Shown here: one piece after another, positions 14,590 through 22,643 of the stretch
Layout of the letters: the number at the start of each line of letters is the position of its first letter
Position numbering within the stretch: position 1 is the first letter of the stretch
Assembly (NCBI GenBank): GCA_025935675.1
Contig: JAICUU010000011.1
Location: 1-33,646 of the forward strand
DNA: 33,646 nt
Direction of reading: 5' to 3'
DNA from: Burkholderiales bacterium
GTDB taxonomy: Bacteria > Pseudomonadota > Gammaproteobacteria > Burkholderiales > Casimicrobiaceae
Notes under the pieces: model-generated
Database searches by the model: none
The model's input: only the letters and a program-made list of their open reading frames with translations
Told to the model about the DNA's origin: nothing
Made by a program: the position numbers and the translations under genes

Positions 14590-14847
14590 ATGATCAATAG
14601 CCACACGCTCGACGACCTCGCGGCGCGCATCGGCAAGCTTTTCGAGGGCTCGCCCGCCAAGGACATCGAGAAGAACATCAAGGCGGTGCTGCAAAGCGGG
14701 CTCGCCAGGCTCGACGTCGTCACGCGCCAGGAATTCGACGTGCAGCGCGAGGTGCTCGCGCGCACGCGCGAGAAGCTCGACGCGCTCGAAGCGCGCGTCG
14801 TGGTCCTCGAGGCGCGCGAATCGACGGCGGGCCGCGCCGGCGGCTAA
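14590..14847 (+). CDS. ubiK: UbiK (YqiC/BMFP-type) accessory factor for ubiquinone biosynthesis
   Basis: 85 residues, the normal size. The amphipathic N-terminus (LDDLAARIGKLF) is followed by NIKAVLQSGLARLDVVTRQEFDVQ and a coiled coil REVLARTREKLDALEARVVVLE, the pattern of the membrane-fusogenic BMFP/UbiK family that helps the soluble Ubi complex. GGAGG (14579-14583) sits six bases before ATG 14590. In many Burkholderiales, as I recall, this gene lies directly between torF and yifB/comM; here both intervals are filled by other genes. Confidence 0.9.
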   Translation: MINSHTLDDLAARIGKLFEGSPAKDIEKNIKAVLQSGLARLDVVTRQEFDVQREVLARTREKLDALEARVVVLEARESTAGRAGG

Positions 14848-15287
14848 GCGCGTCGCCGCGCAGCGCGCCACGCCTGTGGCCGCGGGTCATTGTTAGCGCG
14901 CACTCACTTGACCGACAGGCCGCGTGGGCCCGAACGTCGCCTTACTTTGTCGGCTACAGGCGGCCACCTGCCCACCCATCGCGTCGAGTCGCGCGCGGCG
15001 GTCGACCGTAGGCGGTGCAGGAGGCTCGCGCCATAGATGATTTCGTCGCGACCATCGTGTCGTGACGCGACATTTCGCGCATCGCCGCCGGGAAGCTCGA
15101 CGAGCGCCGCTGCGCGCTACAAAGGCGCTGCCGCACATCGATGTTGATCGTCCTGGACCCTGTTGGTGAGCAACGTGGCGTGAATAGTCACGTTGACGTG
15201 CCGCTTCGCGCGCCGTAGGGTGAGCGGCCTTTCGATCCGGAACGCCAGTTCCCGACCGATCACAACACGAGAAAGCCGGGGGTTTCC
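14848..15287. other. 440-base intergenic stretch upstream of the secreted protein gene
   Basis: I see no gene or RNA in it. Its right end holds a 7-base inverted repeat and a sigma-70-like promoter for the gene at 15288. The rest is GC-rich DNA without obvious structure. Confidence 0.6.
15171..15221 (+). promoter_or_regulatory. Promoter with overlapping inverted repeat, upstream of the secreted protein gene
   Basis: TTGACG (15193-15198), 17 bases, TAGGGT (15216-15221). CAACGTG (15171-15177) and CACGTTG (15189-15195) form a perfect 7-bp inverted repeat with an 11-base spacer whose right arm overlaps the -35, a plausible operator. The leader to ATG 15288 would be about 60 bases. Confidence 0.45.
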
Positions 15288-16967
15288 ATGAACGCGTTTC
15301 GCGCGGTCGCCCGTGTGGCGACGCTGCTGCTCGCGCTGGTCATGTTGTCGCCGGGCGCGGCATTCGCAGCCAACAAGACGTTTTCGTTGACGGTAAGCCC
15401 GACGTCGGGCAACGGAACGACGTCGTTCGTATTCACGTTCACGGCGACGAGCAATTCGACGTTCAACGCGTTGACGCTGTCGCTTCCCACGAGCGGCGGC
15501 TACGCGTTCGTTTCGGGCGCGACGGTGACGGCGAGCCGCGGCACGGCGAGCTTCATCGCCGGCGGCGTCAAGGTCGAGGACATCAACGTGCCGGTCGGCT
15601 CGCCGAGCGAGCAGATGACCGTCACGATCACCGGCGTCACGGCGACGGGCACCTGCGGATCGGCAGGCACGCCGGGAACGTGGTCGGCGGTGCCCTGGAC
15701 GGGCTCGACCGTCGGCAACGGCAACAAGTTCACGCCTTCGTCGTCGCTCCCGCAGACGACGGTCGCGCCGACCTGCTACACGATCAACGCCACCGCCAAT
15801 GCGGGCGGGTCGATCGCACCGCCGGGCACCACCAACGTCCCGAGCGGGGGCAGCCAGGCCTACACGATCACGCCGACGACCTCGACCGACCCCGCCTCGT
15901 ACGTCACCGACGTCACGGTGGACAACGTGTCGCAGGGCGCGATCGGCAGCTACACGTTCACCAACGTCGTCGCGAACCACACGATCGCCGCCACTTTTGC
16001 GCTCAAGGGGCTCAGCATCGCGTCGCCGCCGACTTCCGTGACGGCGGGTTCACCGTTCAACGTGACCGTCAACGTCACGCCGGGCGCGCCGATCACGTTC
16101 ACCAACACGTCGACCTGCGGCGCCACCTTCGGGTCGCCGGCATTCTCGGCGGGCAACACGGTCGCGACGATCCCGGTCACGATTCCCAACATCCCGCCGG
16201 GCGGCACTTGCGACGTCACGGTCGCCTCGTCAGGCTACGGCTCCGCGAAGATCAGCAACCTCAACGTGACCGGCATCCTCAACTGCGCCCAGTACTGGAG
16301 CGGCCCGGGGAATGCCAACGACCCGTCGATGGACCCCGACAACGATTCCGCGTACGTCGGCACGTCGACGATCGGCGGGCTGTGGGGCCTGCGCCGCGGC
16401 CAGAACGTCGATCCGACGCAAACGCCGTGCGTGCCGGTGAACTTCACGTTCCTCGTCAACCCCGACAACACCGCGAGCTTCACCTACGACAAGACCGGCA
16501 CGACGCCGCCGCAGAGCTCGGCCACGTTCAAGTACGTGATCCTGTGGAACGCGGTGCCGATCGACCCGAGCGGCCCGACGCAGGGCTTCGGCGGCCACCG
16601 CCCGCAGGTCTCGTGGGGCACGCCGGCGCCGCCAGTGGTGAACACCGACGACTATGTGCCGGCGCTGATGTGCACGGACGACGGCTCGGCCAGCGGCGGG
16701 TTCGATTCGCTGACGCCGGCGCAGCTCCAGGCACTGCTGCCGACGATTCCCGACGATCGCGCCGTCACCACAGGGGCGCCGACGGACGGGCCGTTCGCGA
16801 CGGCATACGCGAATGGGCGCACCCAGTACCAGTGGGGCCTCAAGGCGAAGATCTGCGTCGGGCAGCAGGGCCAGACGTCGGTGGGTCTCGACGGATCGGG
16901 CAACGTGCTGATCCAGTACTGGGACAAGTTCATCGACGAGTCCGACAGCTACGTGCGGATGCCGTAA
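15288..16967 (+). CDS. Secreted protein of unknown function with Ig-like/InlB-type repeat region
   Basis: 559 residues. Residues 1-27 are a clear signal peptide (LLLALVMLSPGAAFA). Residues ~28-160 are Ser/Thr/Gly-rich beta-sandwich-like. Residues ~165-242 (NATANAGGSIAPPGTTNV ... VVANHTIAATFAL) resemble the divergent InlB B-repeat found in many secreted proteins. Residues ~245-335 look like another Ig-like module. The C-terminal ~220 residues, starting LNCAQYWSGPGNANDPS, contain Trp-, Asp- and Pro-rich segments and paired cysteines that I do not recognise. No cell-wall anchor, PEP-CTERM or autotransporter barrel is visible, so it is probably periplasmic or released. It stands alone, with its own promoter and a strong terminator. 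Confidence 0.8.
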   Translation: MNAFRAVARVATLLLALVMLSPGAAFAANKTFSLTVSPTSGNGTTSFVFTFTATSNSTFNALTLSLPTSGGYAFVSGATVTASRGTASFIAGGVKVEDINVPVGSPSEQMTVTITGVTATGTCGSAGTPGTWSAVPWTGSTVGNGNKFTPSSSLPQTTVAPTCYTINATANAGGSIAPPGTTNVPSGGSQAYTITPTTSTDPASYVTDVTVDNVSQGAIGSYTFTNVVANHTIAATFALKGLSIASPPTSVTAGSPFNVTVNVTPGAPITFTNTSTCGATFGSPAFSAGNTVATIPVTIPNIPPGGTCDVTVASSGYGSAKISNLNVTGILNCAQYWSGPGNANDPSMDPDNDSAYVGTSTIGGLWGLRRGQNVDPTQTPCVPVNFTFLVNPDNTASFTYDKTGTTPPQSSATFKYVILWNAVPIDPSGPTQGFGGHRPQVSWGTPAPPVVNTDDYVPALMCTDDGSASGGFDSLTPAQLQALLPTIPDDRAVTTGAPTDGPFATAYANGRTQYQWGLKAKICVGQQGQTSVGLDGSGNVLIQYWDKFIDESDSYVRMP

Positions 16968-16987
16968 CGGCGTTCCCCGCAGCAACG

Positions 16988-17018
16988 AAGAGCGGCCCCG
17001 CGGGGCCGCTCTTTTTTG
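16988..17018 (+). terminator. Rho-independent terminator of the secreted protein gene
   Basis: A perfect palindrome AAGAGCGGCCCCG / CGGGGCCGCTCTT (16988-17013) runs into six T (17012-17017). It lies about 20 bases after the stop codon. On the minus strand there is no T-run after the stem, so it should work only for the rightward gene. Confidence 0.92.
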
Positions 17019-17035
17019 TGCGCGCAGGTCCGCAA

Positions 17036-20000
17036 CTAGGCCGGCAAGGCGGGGACCGGCGGCACCGCTCGCACCTTGAGCCGCGCGAGCGTGGCGCGCG
17101 TCTCGTCGACCATTTCCTGCGCGGGCTCGACGCCTTCGGCGCGGTCGATCGCGCACATCGACAGCATCGACAGCGCCGCTTCGAAATCGCTTTGGCGCTC
17201 GCGCGCGGCGGCGATGCTCGCCTCGAGCGCGTCGCGCGCGCCCCACAGGTCGCCCTGCAGCATCAGCGCATGGGCACGCACGCGGTGGACGATCGCCAGA
17301 ACGCGCGTGACGCCGGACGAATCGCCGGCGCGATCGATCAGCGCCTGCGTGAGCGCGAGCGCCGCATCGGGCTCGCCTTTCGCCACATGGCATTCGGCGA
17401 TGCGCGCCTCGATCGGTGGCACTTCCTCGTCCGCGCCGACTTCCACGAAGCTCGCCTTCGCCTCGTTCAGCAGGGCCATCGCTTCATCGAGGCGACCGGT
17501 GCGCATGCGCACGCGGCCGAGGAAGAACAAGCATCCGGCAAGGTAGTAGCGAAACTGGGACGCCTTCCACTGCGGCAGCACGTCGACCAGCGCACGTTCC
17601 GCCTCGCTCCACTCGCCGCGCTCGGCGAGGATCTCGGCGACGTTCATCCGCGCGAGCGCGGCGCCGACCGGGTCGCCGAGGCGGGTCGAGTCCTCGCGGG
17701 CCTGCTCGAGGTACGCAAGCGCGTCGTCCCAGCGTCCGGACCAATGGCACATCGCGCCGATGCTGAGGCGGATATCCGCCTGCCGGGTGCGATTGCCGGA
17801 GGCTTCGAACGCGGCGAGCGAGCGCTGCATCAGCTCGATGCCGCCTTCCTTGCCGAGCTCGCCGTGCGACCAGCCCATGACGAAGTACGCGTCGGCGAGC
17901 GCTTCCGACTCGCCCGCCTGCTGCGCCTCGCCGACCGTCCGCTCCGCCCACTCGAGCGCGTCGCCGCCGCGGCCGGCGAACTGCAGCAGCATCGCGTACC
18001 ATGCACCGGCGCGCGCCATCTGGCGCGCCGCCTCGTCGCCTTCGACGGCGTGCAGCGTGGCGCGAGCCTGTTCGGTCCACTTGAGCGCCTCGTCGAGCCG
18101 GCCGAGCTTGGCCTCGACGTGCGAAAGCTTGAGGAGGAGCTCGGCGTCGCGGCGCGAGTCCTTGTCGACCAGCACGCGCGCCGCCTCGAACGCCGTCGAC
18201 GCATGGCGGAATTGCGCGCCCCGATACCACGCGTCACCGAGTGCTTCCTGCGTTGCCGCGAGCTCGGCGCTCGGCAGGTCGGCAATCTCGCGGCCGGCCT
18301 TCACCGCACGCGTGTAGAAGTTCGCGGCCTCGATGTACGCGAACGACGCCTCGGCGCGACGTGCCGCGATGCCCGCGTACTTCCAGGCTTCGGGATAGCG
18401 CGCGGCCTCCAGGAAATGCAGCGCGAGGATGCCCGCATGCTCTTCGGGCACGTCGCTGTCCGCCTCGAGCCGCCGCGCCACCTCGCCATGCAGTTGCCGC
18501 CGCAGCCTGAACGGCAGGCCTTCGTACGCGGCGTCGCGCAGCAGCGAGCGCGAGAAGCGCATGTAGCCGTCCGGCTCCTGCTCGAAGATCCCCGCGAGCC
18601 GGTCCCATGCGGCCGCGTCGGGCGGCGTGAACTCGTCGTCGACCGCGAGCCACTCGATCATGCGCGGATGGAAGGTGAGGCCGAACACCGACGCGCGGCG
18701 CACCAGCGCGCGATCGTCGCGCGACAGCGCGTCGATCTGCGCCATCGCCGCCGCTTCCGCCGAGTCCGGCAGGTTCGCGGCGCCGCCCGATGCGATCGCC
18801 GTGCGCAGGAGGTCGCGCAGGAACTGCGGATTGCCGTTCGACCGCGTCGCGACGAGCGACAGTACGTGCGGCGGCAGCGGGTTGTCCTTGGTCGCGACTT
18901 GCGCAAGCCGCAGCGCGTCGGCGGCGGCGAGCGGATGGAGGTCGACGCGCACGACGGTCGGTGCATCGGGCGCCACGAAGCCGCCCTCACCCGGGCGACG
19001 CGCGACCGCGAACAGCCACGGCCGCGCGCCGACGCTGGCCGCGACGAATGCGAGGAGGTCCGCCGACGCCTCGTCCATGAAATGCGCGTTCTCGATCTCG
19101 ATGAGCGCGGGCACGGTGTTCGCGGCCGAGATGAACGCGAAGACGCTTTCGTGAAGTCGCGTGCGCCGGTTCTGCTCGGCGAGCAGGTCGACGTCGGGTG
19201 TCGACGGCACCTCGAGCCCGAACGCGATCGCGATCAGCGGGAACATCGGCGCGAGCTCGGGCGTGATCTTGCCGACCTGCACGCGCAGCAGCTCGACGAT
19301 CGCCTCCTCCGGGTCGTCGCGGCCGAATCCCATCGACTCGCGCAGAAGGTCCTTCCACAGCGCGTAGGGCGTGGTGGCCGTGTACGCCTCGCACGCCGCA
19401 TGGAGCTTGCGGAAGCCTTGCGCGGCATCGCGCAGCGCCTCGAGCAGGCGCGTCTTGCCGAGGCCCGCCTCGCCCGCGACGACGACCACGCGGCCCTCGC
19501 CCGAGCGCGCACTCGTGAACGCCTTGCGGATCACGCCGAGCTCGACATTGCGGCCCGTGACGGGCAGCCGCTGCTCGTCCTGCTGCCGCGAGCGCGAGCT
19601 CTTCGCCGCGCCGACCGACCAGGCGACGATCGGCTCGGCCTTGCCTTTCACCGCGAACGGCTCGAGCTCGGTGGTCTCGAACGTCGACTTCGAGCGCGCG
19701 AGCACGTCGCTCGTCGCGAGCACCTCACCCGGGCGCGCCTTCGCCATCAGCCGCGCGGCGAGATTCACCGCGTCGCCCATCACGGTGTACGTGCGGCGAT
19801 AGTCGGTGCCGATGTCGCCCGCGAACACCGCGCCGCGGTTGACACCGATGCGCAGCGCCAACGGCAGCGCGGCCGACGCGATCCGGCGTAGCGCGAGCAG
19901 CATCCGCTCCTCGTCGTCGCCCGACACGCGCGGCGCGCCGCCGGTGAGGATCAGCTTGCCGCCGTCGATGTCGACGTCGGAGCCGAGCAGCGACACGCCG

Positions 20001-20971
20001 TGCTCCTCGGCGGCCGCCGACACCGTCGTCACGATCGCGTGCAGCGCCTGCGCGGCCGACGCCTCGCCCTGCGTGTCGATCAGCGCGTCGCTGCCCTCGA
20101 AGCGGATGAACGCGATCGTGACGGGCCGGTGCTCGGGCATGCCGCCGCCGGCGAGCACATGCGCGCGGATCGGCGGCGACAGGCAGCGCGCGAGGAGCTC
20201 GGGCGCCACCGGTGGCGGGTCCGTCAGCGCGAGCACGGGGCTTTCCCCCGGCGGTGAAAGCGCGAGCAGCAAGCCCTCACCCTTCGCCGCGCCGACGCAT
20301 TCCGGCGGCAACGCGGCCGCGGTGTCCGCGCTGACGACGATCTCCCCGCCCGCGGCGACGTGCTCCATCGCGGCGACCCGGCTCCAACCCGGGCCGACCG
20401 GCAGGAGCTCGATGTGCGTCGCGCCGACGGCGAAGAAGTGAAAGAGGCCGGAATGCACGCCCACCGACATCTGCAGCGTGACGCTCGCATCGCGCAGGTC
20501 GATGCGGCCCACCTCGTCGAGCTTGCCAACCATCCGCGCGGCCGCGCGGCACGCGCGCTCGACATGGCCTTCGCCGTGGAACCAGACGAGCAGCGCGTCG
20601 CCGCCGAACTTGAGGAGGCCGCCGCCGTCGCGGTAGGCGATCGACAGCACCTCCTCGAACGAGGCGCGGATGATGTCGGTGATCTGCTCGGCGCCTTCAC
20701 GGCCCTTGCGCGCGAGCTGCTCGGAAAGCTGGGTGAAGCCGGCGATGTCGCAGAACACCGCGGTGCCCCGTGACGTCCACGCGGGCTCGTCCGGATGGTC
20801 GAGCAGGTGCTGTTGCTCGATTCGCGGCACGTACGGCCGCACGCGATCGGCGGGCGGCACCGGGATCGTGGGCGCCGCGCCCGCTGCGGGCTGCTCGGCG
20901 GCCGCTTCGTGAGCCGTCGGCGTTAAGGGATCGGTGATCATCGATGCCGCGCCTGACGAATCACCGATCAT
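17036..20971 (-). CDS. sAC-like protein: two cyclase domains, NTPase domain, TPR region
   Basis: About 1311 residues laid out as in soluble adenylyl cyclase (ADCY10). C1 (~68-250) has metal-binding D75 (FCDIAGFT) and D125 (LLKFGGDALLVW) but no Asn-Arg pair. C2 (~283-455) lacks the aspartates but has N403/R407 in YTVMGDAVNLAAR, so one complete active site can form between them. An NTPase domain follows, with Walker A GEAGLGKT (K506), then a helical TPR-like half reaching the C-terminus. It may make cAMP in response to a signal read by the NTPase/TPR part. Start: ATG 20971 (used) or ATG 20941; both lie in an inverted repeat, with no strong ribosome site. ATG 21058 would overlap the comM promoter region and adds a non-conserved tail. 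Confidence 0.85.
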   Translation of the reverse strand: MIGDSSGAASMITDPLTPTAHEAAAEQPAAGAAPTIPVPPADRVRPYVPRIEQQHLLDHPDEPAWTSRGTAVFCDIAGFTQLSEQLARKGREGAEQITDIIRASFEEVLSIAYRDGGGLLKFGGDALLVWFHGEGHVERACRAAARMVGKLDEVGRIDLRDASVTLQMSVGVHSGLFHFFAVGATHIELLPVGPGWSRVAAMEHVAAGGEIVVSADTAAALPPECVGAAKGEGLLLALSPPGESPVLALTDPPPVAPELLARCLSPPIRAHVLAGGGMPEHRPVTIAFIRFEGSDALIDTQGEASAAQALHAIVTTVSAAAEEHGVSLLGSDVDIDGGKLILTGGAPRVSGDDEERMLLALRRIASAALPLALRIGVNRGAVFAGDIGTDYRRTYTVMGDAVNLAARLMAKARPGEVLATSDVLARSKSTFETTELEPFAVKGKAEPIVAWSVGAAKSSRSRQQDEQRLPVTGRNVELGVIRKAFTSARSGEGRVVVVAGEAGLGKTRLLEALRDAAQGFRKLHAACEAYTATTPYALWKDLLRESMGFGRDDPEEAIVELLRVQVGKITPELAPMFPLIAIAFGLEVPSTPDVDLLAEQNRRTRLHESVFAFISAANTVPALIEIENAHFMDEASADLLAFVAASVGARPWLFAVARRPGEGGFVAPDAPTVVRVDLHPLAAADALRLAQVATKDNPLPPHVLSLVATRSNGNPQFLRDLLRTAIASGGAANLPDSAEAAAMAQIDALSRDDRALVRRASVFGLTFHPRMIEWLAVDDEFTPPDAAAWDRLAGIFEQEPDGYMRFSRSLLRDAAYEGLPFRLRRQLHGEVARRLEADSDVPEEHAGILALHFLEAARYPEAWKYAGIAARRAEASFAYIEAANFYTRAVKAGREIADLPSAELAATQEALGDAWYRGAQFRHASTAFEAARVLVDKDSRRDAELLLKLSHVEAKLGRLDEALKWTEQARATLHAVEGDEAARQMARAGAWYAMLLQFAGRGGDALEWAERTVGEAQQAGESEALADAYFVMGWSHGELGKEGGIELMQRSLAAFEASGNRTRQADIRLSIGAMCHWSGRWDDALAYLEQAREDSTRLGDPVGAALARMNVAEILAERGEWSEAERALVDVLPQWKASQFRYYLAGCLFFLGRVRMRTGRLDEAMALLNEAKASFVEVGADEEVPPIEARIAECHVAKGEPDAALALTQALIDRAGDSSGVTRVLAIVHRVRAHALMLQGDLWGARDALEASIAAARERQSDFEAALSMLSMCAIDRAEGVEPAQEMVDETRATLARLKVRAVPPVPALPA
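20929..20969. promoter_or_regulatory. 10-bp inverted repeat at the start of the sAC-like gene
   Basis: GATCGGTGAT (20929-20938) and ATCACCGATC (20960-20969) are exact reverse complements 21 bases apart. The right arm abuts the ATG at 20971 and the left arm follows the ATG at 20941 (minus strand). It could be an operator or an mRNA stem that controls translation; part of it may simply be coding. Confidence 0.35.
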
Positions 20972-21071
20972 AACCGCTCGCCGCAGGGCACGCGGGATGC
21001 AGGCTTGGCGTGCACCCGCGCGGGGCGGCGCGTCGGCCGTTCGGTCGAGGGCGTGCACCTTGCCCGGTCGC

Positions 21072-21077
21072 TACACT
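21072..21077 (+). promoter_or_regulatory. Possible -10 element of comM
   Basis: TACACT about 36 bases before the comM start, the same hexamer as the tctC promoter. No convincing -35 is visible at 17-18 bases upstream, so this is tentative. Confidence 0.25.
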
Positions 21078-21112
21078 CGATCGCCAACCAGTTCTCCCGA
21101 AGGTCGCCGGCG

Positions 21113-22639
21113 ATGGCCGTCGCCGTCATCCAGTCGCGCGCATTGCGCGGGCTCGACGCGCCGCCCGTCAGCGTCGAGGTGCACCTTGCCAACGGCCTGC
21201 CCGCGTTCAACATCGTCGGGCTGCCCGACACCGAGGTGCGCGAGGCGCGCGACCGCGTGCGTGCCGCGCTGCAGAACGCGCAGTGCGACTTCCCGGCGCG
21301 CCGGATCACCGTGAGCCTCGCCCCTGCCGACCTGCCCAAGTCGTCGGGGCGCTTCGACCTGCCCATCGCGCTCGGTGTGCTGGCGGCAACCGGGCAGCTG
21401 CCGGTCGACGGCCTCGGCGGCTACGAGTTCGCCGGCGAGCTCGCGCTCGACGGGCGATTGCGCGCGGTGCGCGGCGCGCTCGCGATGGTCGTGTCGGCGC
21501 GGCGCGATGCGCGCGCGTTCGTGCTGCCGGCGGCGAGCGCCGAGGAAGCGTCGTGGGTGGCCGATGCGCGCGTGTATGCCGCCGATTCGCTGCAATCGGT
21601 GTGCGCGCATTTGCGCGGCGACGCGGCGCTGGCGCACGTGCTGCCGGACGAAGCACGCGCGCGCCAGGAGGCGATGGCGACGTCGATGCACCTGCCCGAT
21701 CTCGCCGACGTGCGCGGCCAGGCCGGCGCCAAGCGCGCGTTGGAGATCGCCGCCGCCGGCGGGCATTCGCTGCTGATGAGCGGCCCGCCGGGCTCCGGCA
21801 AGTCGATGCTCGCGCAGCGTCTGCCGGGCTTGCTGCCGCCACTCGACGAGGAGGCCGCGCTCGAGACCTCGGCGATCCTGTCGCTCGCCGGGCGCTTCGA
21901 CGCGCGCCGCTGGCGGACTCCGCCGTATCGCGCGCCGCACCACACGGCGAGCGGCGTCGCGCTGGTCGGCGGCGGCTGCGACCCGCGCCCCGGCGAGATC
22001 TCGCTCGCGCACAACGGCGTCTTGTTCCTCGACGAGCTGCCCGAGTGGGACCGGCGCGTGCTCGAGGTGCTGCGCGAGCCGCTCGAGACCGGCGTCGTCA
22101 ACGTCTCGAGGGCGGCGCGGCAGGCGAGCTTTCCCGCGCGCTTCCAGCTCGTTGCGGCGATGAATCCCTGCCCGTGCGGGTGGCTCGGACATGCCCGCAT
22201 CGCGTGCCGCTGTGCGCCCGAGCGCATCAGCGGGTACCGGGCCCGCGTGTCCGGTCCGCTGCTCGATCGGATCGACATGACGATCGACGTGCCGGCGGTC
22301 GCCGCGCAGGCGCTCGACGTCGCGGCAACGCCGGTCGCCGACGGCGAGCCCAGCGTCGCAGTCGCCGCGCGCGTCGCCGCGGCCCGGCAGCGTCAGCGCG
22401 AGCGGCAGGGCGAGATCAATGCGCGACTCGATGTCGCCGGCGTCGCGCGCCATTGCGTGCCGGGCCGCGCCGCCGCGCTGCTGATCGCCAAGGCGATGAC
22501 CGAGCGGATGCTGTCGGCGCGCGCCTATCACCGCGTGCTGCGCGTCGCGCGCACCGTCGCCGACCTCGAGGGGAGCGCGGCGATCAGCGACGCGCATGCA
22601 GGCGAGGCGATCGGATACCGTGCGTTTCCAGCGGGGTAA
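21113..22639 (+). CDS. comM: ComM/YifB-family Mg-chelatase-like AAA+ ATPase
   Basis: 508 residues, the family norm. The N-terminal Lon-like (ChlI) domain contains HLANGLPAFNIVGLPDTEVREARDR and KSSGRFDLPIALG. The AAA+ core has Walker A GPPGSGKS and Walker B VLFLDELPEW, then MNPCPCGWLGH and GYRARVSGPLLDRIDM, followed by the Mg_chelatase_C domain. In Vibrio ComM is a hexameric helicase that drives branch migration when transformed DNA is integrated. The start is ATG 21113 after GAAGG; the longer in-frame reading from 21005 covers the promoter region. It converges with the next gene: the two stop codons lie in the palindrome GTAAGCGCTTAC (22636-22647). Confidence 0.95.
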   Translation: MAVAVIQSRALRGLDAPPVSVEVHLANGLPAFNIVGLPDTEVREARDRVRAALQNAQCDFPARRITVSLAPADLPKSSGRFDLPIALGVLAATGQLPVDGLGGYEFAGELALDGRLRAVRGALAMVVSARRDARAFVLPAASAEEASWVADARVYAADSLQSVCAHLRGDAALAHVLPDEARARQEAMATSMHLPDLADVRGQAGAKRALEIAAAGGHSLLMSGPPGSGKSMLAQRLPGLLPPLDEEAALETSAILSLAGRFDARRWRTPPYRAPHHTASGVALVGGGCDPRPGEISLAHNGVLFLDELPEWDRRVLEVLREPLETGVVNVSRAARQASFPARFQLVAAMNPCPCGWLGHARIACRCAPERISGYRARVSGPLLDRIDMTIDVPAVAAQALDVAATPVADGEPSVAVAARVAAARQRQRERQGEINARLDVAGVARHCVPGRAAALLIAKAMTERMLSARAYHRVLRVARTVADLEGSAAISDAHAGEAIGYRAFPAG

Positions 22640-22643
22640 GCGC

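Noticed and set aside
15680-19891. A 1403-codon open frame on the plus strand opposite the sAC-like gene
   Set aside because: Its product is Arg/Ala/Asp-rich with no domain, it overlaps the secreted protein gene in another frame, crosses the terminator at 16988-17018, and mirrors a clear multi-domain gene. It is a by-product of high GC.
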